The position numbers and the translations under genes are program-made. A DNA stretch of 64,000 bases from Akkermansiaceae bacterium (GTDB taxonomy: Bacteria; Verrucomicrobiota; Verrucomicrobiia; Verrucomicrobiales; Akkermansiaceae). Below the pieces are notes generated by a model that searched no databases, was not told the origin of the DNA, and saw nothing but the letters and a program-made list of their open reading frames with translations. Shown here piece after piece: positions 8,554 through 16,654 of this stretch. The DNA lies in contig CP059069.1 of assembly GCA_017798145.1 (NCBI GenBank), positions 3,333,226 through 3,397,225 on the forward strand. The letters run 5' to 3'. Each line of letters opens with the position of its first letter. Within the stretch, counting starts at the first letter, position 1.

Positions 8554-9342
8554 ATGAAAAAACAGACATTGGCCGTTTTGGGCGGCGCATTCATCACCGC
8601 AGGCGGGCTCCACGCACAGGGTCTCGGATACCAGGATACCCCGATCATCCCAGGGACGAAATATCATGTGCACGACGGCGAGAGGCCGCAGCCAAGGATC
8701 ATCGACACGGCTGGTGCGGTGGTGGTCAAGCCGCCTTCCGATGCGAAGGTGCTCTTCGATGGCAGCAACCTGGACGCCTGGGCGTCCCGCAAGGGCGAGC
8801 CCACCTGGGAGATCAGGGACGGCGCCATGGTGGCCAAAGGCTCCGACATTTTCACCAAGGAGGAGTTCGGAGCGGTGCAGCTCCACTTCGAGTGGAAAAT
8901 CCCTGCCGGGCGCAAGGTGAGCGGCCAGGGCGGCGGCAACAGCGGTTGTTTCCTGATGGGCAAATACGAAGTCCAGATCCTCCAGAGCCATGGCAACAAG
9001 ACCTACCCGGACGGCCAGGCCGCAGCGCTCTACGGAATCCAGCCGCCCATCGTCAACGCCACCTCGCCTCAGGGTGAGTGGAACAGCTATGACATCACCT
9101 TCGAGCCGCCCGTGTATGAGGACGGCAAGCTCAAGACACCCGCCATGGTGACGGTCATTCATAACGGCATCATGGTGCAGCATCGCGAGGCATACAGCGG
9201 CCCATCGGGCCACAAGACGCTTGCCAGCTACCCTGCGGAGCATCCCGCCACCGGGCCGATCCGGCTCCAGTTCCACGGCGATCCGGTGGAATTCCGGAAT
9301 TTCTGGGTGCGCCCGCTCGGCGTGCGCGACCAGGAAGAATAA
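8554..9342 (+). CDS. Secreted DUF1080 (3-keto-disaccharide hydrolase-like) protein
   Basis: This 262-residue protein has a signal peptide ending HAQG and a DUF1080 concanavalin-like fold. Visible family marks are VLFDGSNLDAW, WEIRDGAMVAKG, FEWKIPAG, GNSGCFLMGKYEVQILQS and a C-terminal RNFWVRPL. DUF1080 is greatly expanded in Verrucomicrobiota and Planctomycetota. Some members hydrolyse 3-keto-glycosides made by GMC or GFO/IDH oxidoreductases. The start at 8554 gives a clean signal peptide; the ATG-like start 39 bases upstream adds a Gly run only. No oxidoreductase partner is encoded next to it. Confidence 0.88.
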   Translation: MKKQTLAVLGGAFITAGGLHAQGLGYQDTPIIPGTKYHVHDGERPQPRIIDTAGAVVVKPPSDAKVLFDGSNLDAWASRKGEPTWEIRDGAMVAKGSDIFTKEEFGAVQLHFEWKIPAGRKVSGQGGGNSGCFLMGKYEVQILQSHGNKTYPDGQAAALYGIQPPIVNATSPQGEWNSYDITFEPPVYEDGKLKTPAMVTVIHNGIMVQHREAYSGPSGHKTLASYPAEHPATGPIRLQFHGDPVEFRNFWVRPLGVRDQEE

Positions 9343-9435
9343 GGCCCGCGCCGGGTGTTTGCATCAGGTGTGCCTTTTCCGCATGCATGGCGTGAGGGAA
9401 TCGTGCAGCCTTGCGGCACCTTGATCCAGTTTCCC

Positions 9436-11493
9436 ATGAAATCATTCTCGACGTTTCTTCTCGCCGCTCTCCTCCTGCCGGTCCAGTCCTTCGCGGAGCG
9501 AGTGGAACACGCGGGCTGCTATGCGGAGTGGGGCGATGCGGAACTGACGGTTGGGAACGCGCTGGTTGAGCGGAAATGGACCATCAAGGACGGCCTGCTG
9601 ACCGCTGTGTCGTTCAAGGACAAGGCCAGCGATACGGAATGGCTGCGTGCGCCGGGGCGGCAGGCGGCACCCCATCCGGGCGGCAATCCCCCTGCGGAAA
9701 CCCGCGCGCTCACCTTCGCTTCCCGGACTGGGAAGCTCCTTGCCGTGGAGGAGGAATCGCTGGTGGTGGATCTTACGGCGAGGGGAGGGCAGGCCTCGTT
9801 CATCTATCAGTTCCGGATTTTTCCCAGCTCGGCGGGAGTGACCGTGAGGTTCACCGACACCGTCCCGGCTGTCCCGGGCGCCGGGGATTTGGAAGAGGGC
9901 GAAAAACCCGGCCCGGACGGGCTGGAGGTGGCGGCTCCGTCCGCAAGGCCGGAGCGCGGGCAGGCGATGGCCGCACTGGAGGATTTCATGCTCTCGCCGC
10001 TGCATCTCCGCTACACCCAGGTGGAGCTGATGGATCAGACGGATCACCATGATGAACTGGTCTTCGAGCGCGAGTGGCTGCCGCTCCAGGACAATTTCGA
10101 GGTCTCTTGCAACGTCTTTCACCTTGAGGATGCCCTGACCGGAAATGGGCTGGCCTTCCTCAAGCTCGCCCCGCTGCCCCACGCCCGTCCCGTGAAATCG
10201 CCGTGGGATGCGAAAGTGGCCGGCGCGGCGCGGCGGGTCACCTTCGGCGGCCATGGTTATGCTTGGACGGTGCTGGCCTATTCCGGCGGAAAGGCGGGTC
10301 GCATCGCCGCGATGCAGGACTACCAGCGTTGCCTGCGGAAATACGTCCCGACCCGCGACGGGATGTTCCTGAGCAACACCTGGGGCGACCGCTCGCGCGA
10401 CTCGCGGGTGAATGTGGATTTCCTGCTCAAGGAGGTGGAGGCGGGCGCGCGGCTCGGTGTGGACGTGGTGCAGGTGGATGACGGCTGGCAGGCGGGTAAG
10501 ACCGGCAATTCCGCCTTCGGCAAGGGCGCGTGGGGTAATTTCCGATCGGCGAACCCGGATTTCTGGAAACCGCATCCCGAGCGTTTCCCCAATGGCCTCA
10601 AGCCGCTCGTGGAGGCAGCCCGGGACAAGGGCATGAAGTTCGGGCTGTGGTTCGGCCCCGATGCGGAGAACGACATGGAGAACTGGGAGAAGGACGCAGA
10701 GGTGCTGCTGGGCGCCTTCGAGAAGGAGGGCGTCGACTACGTCAAGATCGATGCGGTGGAGATGAAAAGCTCTGCGGCGGAGGCGAACCTCCACAGGTTT
10801 TACGAAAAGGTGCTCAAGGAATCGGATGGCCGCGTGGTCTTCGATGCGGATGCCACGGCGGGCCTGCGGCCGGGCTACTACGGCACGAACAATGTCGGGA
10901 CGATTTTCCTGGAGAACCGCTACACGGATTGGAAGAACTACTATCCTCACCATACGTTGAGGAATCTCTGGACGCTTGCGCCGCACGTCGATCCGGTGCG
11001 GCTGCGGCTGGAATTCCTGAACAACAGCCGCAACGCGGACAAGTATGCGGGCGATCCGCTGGCCCCTTCCGCGTATCCGCCGGACACGCTGTTCGCGACC
11101 GTGATGTTCGCCAGCCCGCTGGGATGGTTCGAGACATCCAACCTGCCGGAGTCTTACCATGAAAAGCTTCCGCCGCTGGTGGAGGCATGGAAAAAGGAGC
11201 GGGAGGCGATTTTCTCCGGCCACATCATCCCGATCGGCGAGGCGCCGGACGGCAATGCCTGGACCGGCTTCTGCTCCACGGCAAAAGACCGCAAGAGCGC
11301 GCGGATGGTTGTTTTCCGCGAACTGAATGCGGAAAAAACCTGGTCTTCCGCGATTCCGCTCCTCCCTGCGCGGAATGCCAAGGTCACGGTGCTCGGCGGC
11401 AAGGGTTCGGCTACCTTTGAAAATGGCATCCTTGGCACCATGATCCCCGATACCCTGCAATACCTCTTTCTGCGGATTGACGCAGACCAATAG
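9436..11493 (+). CDS. Secreted alpha-galactosidase-like glycoside hydrolase (clan GH-D)
   Basis: This 685-residue enzyme has a signal peptide (1-20) and an N-terminal beta-sandwich of about 300 residues. A GH27/GH36-type barrel follows: FLSNTWGDR, then VDVVQVDDGWQ near 340, FGLWFGPDAEND near 400, and YVKIDAVEM near 435, whose Asp is the expected nucleophile. The expected acid/base Asp lies in VVFDADATAG near 468. Together these indicate hydrolysis of alpha-galactosides or a related alpha-glycoside outside the cytoplasm. The start at 9436 opens the signal peptide. The long antisense frame over the same bases is a codon-bias shadow. Confidence 0.85.
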   Translation: MKSFSTFLLAALLLPVQSFAERVEHAGCYAEWGDAELTVGNALVERKWTIKDGLLTAVSFKDKASDTEWLRAPGRQAAPHPGGNPPAETRALTFASRTGKLLAVEEESLVVDLTARGGQASFIYQFRIFPSSAGVTVRFTDTVPAVPGAGDLEEGEKPGPDGLEVAAPSARPERGQAMAALEDFMLSPLHLRYTQVELMDQTDHHDELVFEREWLPLQDNFEVSCNVFHLEDALTGNGLAFLKLAPLPHARPVKSPWDAKVAGAARRVTFGGHGYAWTVLAYSGGKAGRIAAMQDYQRCLRKYVPTRDGMFLSNTWGDRSRDSRVNVDFLLKEVEAGARLGVDVVQVDDGWQAGKTGNSAFGKGAWGNFRSANPDFWKPHPERFPNGLKPLVEAARDKGMKFGLWFGPDAENDMENWEKDAEVLLGAFEKEGVDYVKIDAVEMKSSAAEANLHRFYEKVLKESDGRVVFDADATAGLRPGYYGTNNVGTIFLENRYTDWKNYYPHHTLRNLWTLAPHVDPVRLRLEFLNNSRNADKYAGDPLAPSAYPPDTLFATVMFASPLGWFETSNLPESYHEKLPPLVEAWKKEREAIFSGHIIPIGEAPDGNAWTGFCSTAKDRKSARMVVFRELNAEKTWSSAIPLLPARNAKVTVLGGKGSATFENGILGTMIPDTLQYLFLRIDADQ

Positions 11494-11541
11494 GTTTGGG
11501 CTTTCATCCCTTAGCCGTTAGGTGTTTCCTAGCCAAGTGAC

Positions 11542-12306
11542 ATGACCACCGAGAAAAAGCCCGACCAAGAGCATCCGCTTGCGAACATCCTCATCAACGT
11601 CCTCATTCCCGTTCTTGCGCTCAGCTACCTGAGCAAGGATCCGGGCTTGGCCGACGCGAAGCTCTGGCACATTGGGCCCCTCAAGGCACTGATCGTGGCA
11701 CTGGCCTTCCCGATCTGTTACGGGATCTGGTTTTTCGCGAAGACCCGCAAAATGAATTTCTTCTCCGGGCTCGGGCTCTTCTCCGTGCTGCTCACCGGCG
11801 GGCTGACGCTTTTCCTATGGAACAAGGACGGCACGGTGAAGGAGCACGCCGCCGTGCTCTTCGGGCTCAAGGAGGCGTCCATCCCCTTCGTGCTCGGGAT
11901 CGTCATTGTCGTCTCGCACTGGTCAAAAACCCCGCTGCTGCGGACTTTCCTTTACAGCGATTCGATCTTCGATGTGAAACGGATCGAGGGCAAGGTCGCG
12001 GAGCTGGGCAAGGAAGCGGAGTATGGGAAGGTGCTCTTCAGCGCGACCCTGCTGTTCTCGCTGTCGTTTTTCATCAGCACTCTGATGAACTTCGGGCTGG
12101 CGATGTATTTCCTCGGCGACCTGGATCATGCCGCGCAAGACGCGATGACGGTTTACAACGAGAGGGTGGCGAAGATCACCGGCTGGGGCTTCGCGGTGAT
12201 CGGCGTGCCAATCATGGCCTTCCTCTTCTTCACCCTAAAGAAACTCCTTGGCGGGCTGCGCGGGATCACCGGGCTGAGCGATGAGGAGCTGATGATGCCG
12301 CGATAG
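11542..12306 (+). CDS. VC0807-like integral membrane protein
   Basis: This 254-residue protein has about six hydrophobic segments and matches the pattern of the VC0807 family: LANILINVLIPVLALSYLS, PICYGIWFF, FFSGLGLFSVLLTGG, then LLRTFLYS and a second membrane half. The family is widespread in proteobacteria and Verrucomicrobiota and has no established function. It follows the alpha-galactosidase by 48 bases on the same strand and may be cotranscribed, but nothing in the sequence ties it to sugar use. Confidence 0.75.
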   Translation: MTTEKKPDQEHPLANILINVLIPVLALSYLSKDPGLADAKLWHIGPLKALIVALAFPICYGIWFFAKTRKMNFFSGLGLFSVLLTGGLTLFLWNKDGTVKEHAAVLFGLKEASIPFVLGIVIVVSHWSKTPLLRTFLYSDSIFDVKRIEGKVAELGKEAEYGKVLFSATLLFSLSFFISTLMNFGLAMYFLGDLDHAAQDAMTVYNERVAKITGWGFAVIGVPIMAFLFFTLKKLLGGLRGITGLSDEELMMPR

Positions 12307-12386
12307 GAGCCTCCGACATCCAATCCCAAAGCAAAAGGAAGCCCCGGCTCATGGCAGCCGCATGGAAGGGCGGCTCACCGCAGGCC

Positions 12387-12671
12387 TCAATCGACGAGGT
12401 TGTCGATGCGCTGTGCCAGCTGGATGTCGAGGTCGGTGACGCCGCCGACATCGTGGGTGGTCAGCTTGAGCGTCACCTTGGTGTGCTTGATGGTGATGTC
12501 CGGGTGGTGTTGCGCCTCCTCGGCGATCTCGCCGACATCGTTGACGAAATCGATCCCTTCCATGAATTCCTCGAACTCGATGGTGCGGGTGATGTACTTC
12601 TTCTCCGGCTCCCACTCGGGGCATTTCTTGAGGGCGGCGGCGAGTTCTTCTTCTTCTAACAGATCGGACAT
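12387..12671 (-). CDS. 4a-hydroxytetrahydrobiopterin dehydratase (PCD)
   Basis: This 94-residue protein matches pterin-4a-carbinolamine dehydratase, which regenerates the pterin cofactor of aromatic amino acid hydroxylases. It shows the conserved helix and catalytic His cluster in EEAQHHPDITI, followed by VTLKLTTHDVGGVTDLD, the usual C-terminal strand. The start at 12671 (MSDLLEEEEL) gives the normal family length. The 143-codon frame beginning at 12818 adds unrelated residues. No hydroxylase gene is present in the window, so its substrate pathway is not visible; PCDs without hydroxylases are common. Confidence 0.9.
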   Translation of the reverse strand: MSDLLEEEELAAALKKCPEWEPEKKYITRTIEFEEFMEGIDFVNDVGEIAEEAQHHPDITIKHTKVTLKLTTHDVGGVTDLDIQLAQRIDNLVD

Positions 12672-12827
12672 GAATGGGATGGTTCGGTGATTGGGGTCGG
12701 GAAAGATTTGGGGATAGTTCTCCGGGTTGGCAAGCCCGTGTTTGAAGTTTCTTGGCGGGTGTGGGCGATACCCTCCGCGGCCATCTTGGAGTTTGCAAAA
12801 GCCCGGCCCGCGTGCCAACCTGGAAAT

Positions 12828-13268
12828 ATGAAAAAAACCTCACAACTGCTCGCGGCCGCTTTCGTCACCCTGCTTGCGGTATCCTGTGCGCCGCAGACAC
12901 CCGATTACCGGATCTCGATGCGCCCCGCCGCCTTCGAGCGGTTGAGTGAGAAAAACAGGGAACTCGTCAGAAAAGGCGAGATCGCCAAGGGCATGGACAG
13001 GGAGGCGGTGGAACTTGCATGGGGCAGCCCGTCGGGCAGGGTGGAAGGCCTGCGCGACGGCAAGCCGATGGAGCGCTGGGACTACCAGGGCACCAAGCCG
13101 GTGGTGACCAACAATTTCTTCGGCGGCTACGGCTACGGGGCATACGGGCCATACCGTTATTCCGGGCTGGGCGGAGGCTTTGGGCCGCAGGTTTCCTACC
13201 TGCCCTACCGCAAGTCCTCCGTGTGGTTCATCGGCGGGCGCGTCGATGCTTGGGAGCGCACACGCTGA
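12828..13268 (+). CDS. BamE/SmpA-like small lipoprotein
   Basis: This 146-residue protein has a lipobox (AVSC at 17-20), then the segment ELVRKGEIAKGMDREAVELAWGSP, which resembles the BamE/OmlA-like domain start where a G-M-x3-V motif precedes a G-x-P turn. Residues about 93-125 are very rich in Gly and Tyr. It probably sits in the outer membrane inner leaflet. It is not necessarily part of the BAM complex, because this fold is widespread. The start at 12828 is the only ATG directly before the signal peptide. Confidence 0.65.
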   Translation: MKKTSQLLAAAFVTLLAVSCAPQTPDYRISMRPAAFERLSEKNRELVRKGEIAKGMDREAVELAWGSPSGRVEGLRDGKPMERWDYQGTKPVVTNNFFGGYGYGAYGPYRYSGLGGGFGPQVSYLPYRKSSVWFIGGRVDAWERTR

Positions 13269-13332
13269 GGGTGACGCAAGTGTGGCCTGGCTTTTCCGGG
13301 CTTCCAGCGGGCATCCGCGCCACGGACAGATC

Positions 13333-13944
13333 ATGAACATGCACAAAACCCTCATTTTTGCCGCCGTCGTGCTGGGTACTTCGGGATTTTCCTCCTGCTC
13401 GATGAACAAGCCTGGCGGCGGGATCCTCTCCTACCATGCCTACGACAGGCCGGCCAAGCTTCCGCAAGACCCCGCTGCCGTGACCGTGAAGGTATCCCTC
13501 AGCAAGCAGCGCGCCTACCTGATGGAGGGCCGGGAAATGCTGATGGTCATGCCGGTTTCCATAGGGGCTCCCGAAACGCCGACCCCGGTGGGGGATTTCC
13601 GGATCACCGACAAGGAGCGGAAGCGCCGGGAGGGTGGTTCGGCCAACGGATCGCCACTGCCGTACTGGTGCGGATTCAAGCCCGGCCTGGGCTTCCACAC
13701 AGGCTGGCTGAAGCACCATCCCTGTACGAACGGCTGCATCCGCATGCACGAGAATCTCGCCCCAAAATTCTACCGCCTGGTATCCATCGGCACGCCGGTG
13801 AACATTTCTTACGCCCAGCCGCAGGATGCGCAGTGGGCGCACATGAAACTCCCTCCGGACGCCGGCCCCTTGCCGGACTACGATAGCGCCATGTATCTTG
13901 GCGACGGATATTTCCACCGGCACAAGGAACCGGAGTTCGAGTGA
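13333..13944 (+). CDS. L,D-transpeptidase (YkuD) lipoprotein
   Basis: This 203-residue protein has a signal sequence with a lipobox-like FSSC, then a YkuD catalytic domain. The signature spans GFHTGWLKHHPCTNGCIRMH, where the His near residue 121, the second His pair and the Cys in NGCIRM form the active site. ETPTPVGDFRI is the usual substrate-side strand. The enzyme forms 3-3 peptidoglycan crosslinks or anchors lipoproteins to peptidoglycan. It follows the BamE-like gene by 64 bases on the same strand, which fits a small envelope operon. Confidence 0.88.
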   Translation: MNMHKTLIFAAVVLGTSGFSSCSMNKPGGGILSYHAYDRPAKLPQDPAAVTVKVSLSKQRAYLMEGREMLMVMPVSIGAPETPTPVGDFRITDKERKRREGGSANGSPLPYWCGFKPGLGFHTGWLKHHPCTNGCIRMHENLAPKFYRLVSIGTPVNISYAQPQDAQWAHMKLPPDAGPLPDYDSAMYLGDGYFHRHKEPEFE

Positions 13945-14008
13945 GGTCACGGCCCGGTTTTTTGCGGAATCCCCTTGCATCTTTCCGGGATCGCCCGCTC
14001 GTTAGCGC

Positions 14009-14887
14009 ATGAGAAAATTTACTGGGATACTGACCCATCCGGGCAGTGCGCATAAGGACGAGTTCCTTGCGTGCTCCCTCCTTGTCGCCGCCTGCGAGGC
14101 TCCCGTCTCGCGGCGGGAGCCTTCGCAGCGGGATCTGGACGATGCGGACATGGCCGTGGTCGATGTCGGCGGCGAGCACGATCCTGAACGCGGGAATTTC
14201 GATCACCACCAGTTCCCCAAAGAGCATCCGCCCACCTGCTCGCTCAGCCTCGTGCTCATGGACATGGGGCTCTACGAGGATGCCCGGCAATACTGCGATT
14301 GGCTGGAGGTGGCCGAGTGGTTCGACACCCGCGGGCCGGTGGAGACGGCGGCGTGGCTCGGCGTGGAGCGCGAGCTGCTGGCCAAGCTGAACTCGACCTG
14401 CGACCTCACCCTGTTGCGCCGCTTCGCCGGCATGTCCCAGATCCGCCCCGGCGAGCCGATGTGGGAGGTGATGAAGTGGATAGGCGGAGACCTGATCGGC
14501 TACCTGCGGTCTTTGCGCGAAAAGCTCAACGAGATCTCCCGCAGCTGCGAGATCTGGGAGTTCGACCATCCCGGGGAAAGCTTCCGGGTGCTGTTCCTGC
14601 CGCGGAGCGAGAACATTTCCGAGGATGCCTCGGCGGGGCTCGCCAGATACGCGGCGGGTCTGCCGGAGCATCAGCGCGTGACCGGCTTGGTCTATCCGGA
14701 TAGGCGCGGGGCGGGCTTCGCGCTCTCGCGTTTCAACGACCATCTCGGCTTCGATTTCACCCGCGTGGAGGGCGAGCCGGATGTGCATTTCGCCCATGCG
14801 CGGGGCTTTGTGGCGAAGTCCTCTGCAACCGATCCGGCGAGGATCAGGGAGTTGCTGGAAAAAAGTTGGAAGCCAATCGGTTCGTGA
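14009..14887 (+). CDS. MYG1 family (UPF0160) metal-dependent hydrolase
   Basis: This 292-residue protein carries the MYG1 signature: THPGSAHKDEFLA at the N-terminus, DVGGEHDPERGNFDHHQ with a DHH-like metal-binding set near residue 65, and GLVYPDRRGAGFAL toward the end. Eukaryotic MYG1 is a 3'-5' RNA exonuclease. Bacterial members are presumed manganese-dependent phosphoesterases related to DHH proteins. The next gene, 31 bases downstream, is a YhaM-like 3'-5' exoribonuclease, so the pair may serve RNA or nanoRNA turnover. Confidence 0.85.
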   Translation: MRKFTGILTHPGSAHKDEFLACSLLVAACEAPVSRREPSQRDLDDADMAVVDVGGEHDPERGNFDHHQFPKEHPPTCSLSLVLMDMGLYEDARQYCDWLEVAEWFDTRGPVETAAWLGVERELLAKLNSTCDLTLLRRFAGMSQIRPGEPMWEVMKWIGGDLIGYLRSLREKLNEISRSCEIWEFDHPGESFRVLFLPRSENISEDASAGLARYAAGLPEHQRVTGLVYPDRRGAGFALSRFNDHLGFDFTRVEGEPDVHFAHARGFVAKSSATDPARIRELLEKSWKPIGS

Positions 14888-14918
14888 CAGGGCGGGGCGA
14901 TCCGCGCAGCTTTTGGAA

Positions 14919-15986
14919 ATGAGCGTGATCTCGATTTCTAGCCTGAAGGAGCAAGCGGGGGAGGTGCCCCTGATCGCATCCGTGAACGCGCAGCTGCAAT
15001 CGCGCACGGTGAAATCCACCAAGGGCGGCAAGCCTTATTTCGACCTGGTTTTCGCGGACGCGACCGGCTCGCTGGGCCTGAAGGTCTGGTCCGATACGCC
15101 GCTGCATTCGGAGGCGGGCGAGTTGCCGCTCAACGCCATCGTGCGGCTGGAGGGCGAGTGGACTCAGAACCAGTACGGGGTCAACGGCAGCGGCGTGAGC
15201 TGGGCGCGGCTCGATGATGCGGCCATCGCGGATTTCCTCGCAGGCGATCCCATGGTGAGGAGCAAGCAGGAAAAGGATTTCGCGGACATCATGACCTTCT
15301 GTGAAGACATGGCCGATCCGCGCCTGAAAAAACTCAGCGCGCATTTTTTCGGGACGATGGGAGACAGATTCCGCCGCACGGCCGCCGCGCGGAAAAACCA
15401 TCACGCACGCCGAGGCGGTTTGGTGGAGCACGTCGCGCAGATGATGCGCTCTGCCGTGGCGATCTCCGGGCTTTATCCGGAGCTGAACCGCGATTTGATG
15501 ATCGCCGGGGTGCTTTTCCATGATTGCGGGAAGCTCTGGGAAAACAGCTATCCGGAGGACGGCTTCGGCCAGATCCACTCGCGATACGGCGAAATGCTCG
15601 GCCACATCCCGCTAGGCATCGAGCTGGTGAACAAGCTTTGGCACGATCTGATGGGTGCCTCGGAATTCGATGCGTTTTCCGCCTGCAAGCCTTCCACCGA
15701 GGATGTGCGCCTGCACCTGCTCCACCTGATCGCCAGCCACCACGGCCAGCTTGAGTTCGGCTCCCCAGTCTTGCCGAAAACCCCCGAGGCTTACGCCCTG
15801 CATTACATCGACAATCTCGATGCGAAGATGGAGATGCTGCGCGATGCCTATCCGCAGGCGAACGAGGTCGCGCCGGGGATCTACGACAGGGTTTTTCCGC
15901 TCGCGGCGAATCTCATCAGGCCGCTGGGGGAGTTTGAGATGGTGGAGAAAGTGGAGGAAGAAATGGAACGTGCGACTCCAGAGTAA
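14919..15986 (+). CDS. YhaM-like 3'-5' exoribonuclease (OB fold plus HD domain)
   Basis: This 355-residue protein begins with an OB-fold nucleic acid-binding region (about 1-105, including KGGKPYFDLVFADATGSLGLKVW) and continues as an HD phosphohydrolase. The metal ligands are His in KNHHARRGGLVEHV, the HD pair in FHDCGKLW, and the later His in ASHHGQLEFG. This is the plan of Bacillus YhaM/CbfA exoribonuclease. The ATG at 14919 directly precedes the OB fold; the longer frame overlapping MYG1 was rejected. Confidence 0.85.
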   Translation: MSVISISSLKEQAGEVPLIASVNAQLQSRTVKSTKGGKPYFDLVFADATGSLGLKVWSDTPLHSEAGELPLNAIVRLEGEWTQNQYGVNGSGVSWARLDDAAIADFLAGDPMVRSKQEKDFADIMTFCEDMADPRLKKLSAHFFGTMGDRFRRTAAARKNHHARRGGLVEHVAQMMRSAVAISGLYPELNRDLMIAGVLFHDCGKLWENSYPEDGFGQIHSRYGEMLGHIPLGIELVNKLWHDLMGASEFDAFSACKPSTEDVRLHLLHLIASHHGQLEFGSPVLPKTPEAYALHYIDNLDAKMEMLRDAYPQANEVAPGIYDRVFPLAANLIRPLGEFEMVEKVEEEMERATPE

Positions 15987-16015
15987 CGAGACAAGCTACT
16001 GGAGCGGCGCTTTCC

Positions 16016-16654
16016 TCACTTCAGGAATTTATGCGAGCCATCGCACTGCGGCATCCGCTTTGAGAGGCCGCAGGTGCAGTCGTTCAAGCCCTTGCCACAT
16101 AGGATGAGCGGAGTGCATTTCTCGATCCGGGCTGTGCGTGTGGCGGATTGCTTTGCGGCGCTAAAATGGACAACATAGGCGCGCTGGCGGCCGGGGGTGA
16201 GTGCGTGGAATGCGGATTTGAGGGCGGGGTTGGCATCAAGTTTTTCCTTCAGCTCATCGGGGAAAACGAGATCCGGTTTTTCATCGGGTATTGCTTTCAA
16301 TCCAGCTTCCTCAGCCGCAATCGCCTCTTCGATGAAGGCTTCCAGGGCGGGCTTCATTTTCGCGATTTCCGCAACACTGGTGAAACGGATCACCCGCGCC
16401 GCCTGGGTGTTCTCGCCGGGTTTTGAGAGGATTCCGTTAGGATCGGTGAGGAGCGCACCCTTGAAAAATGAGAGGACGCAGCAATCCTTCAAAATCCCGA
16501 TGATGGCGATGTTCTTGGCGCGCGAGGTGTAGCAGGGGGAACCCCACTTGAGTTCTTCCTTCAGTCCGCAATCGAGGGCGATCTCGCGCAGAGCGTTCAA
16601 TTCGTCGCTCCAGTTCTTGGCTTGATCGAAATATGAATCGGCCGGGGTGATCAT
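16016..16654 (-). CDS. YdeI/DUF1801 protein fused to a C-terminal CDGSH iron-sulfur motif
   Basis: This 212-residue protein has an N-terminal DUF1801-type domain (about 1-110, ELKWGSPCYTSRAKNIA) and a YdeI-type helical C-terminal region (about 120-175, DELKEKLDANPALKSAF, LTPGRQRAYV). The last 20 residues carry a complete CDGSH iron-sulfur motif: C193-x-C195-x2-S-x3-P-x-C204-D-G-S-H208. CDGSH motifs bind a redox-active 2Fe-2S cluster with three Cys and one His. Its ATG overlaps the stop of the WG-repeat gene (ATGA), so it is translated with it. The function is unknown. Confidence 0.82.
   Translation of the reverse strand: MITPADSYFDQAKNWSDELNALREIALDCGLKEELKWGSPCYTSRAKNIAIIGILKDCCVLSFFKGALLTDPNGILSKPGENTQAARVIRFTSVAEIAKMKPALEAFIEEAIAAEEAGLKAIPDEKPDLVFPDELKEKLDANPALKSAFHALTPGRQRAYVVHFSAAKQSATRTARIEKCTPLILCGKGLNDCTCGLSKRMPQCDGSHKFLK

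Noticed and set aside
7756-9276. 506-codon minus-strand frame
   Set aside because: It spans two well-supported plus-strand genes (GH128-like and DUF1080) and has shadow-like composition.
9442-11490. 682-codon open frame on the minus strand
   Set aside because: It is the exact antisense of the alpha-galactosidase-like gene, and its product is Arg/His/Gly-rich with no domain, a typical shadow of GC-rich codons.
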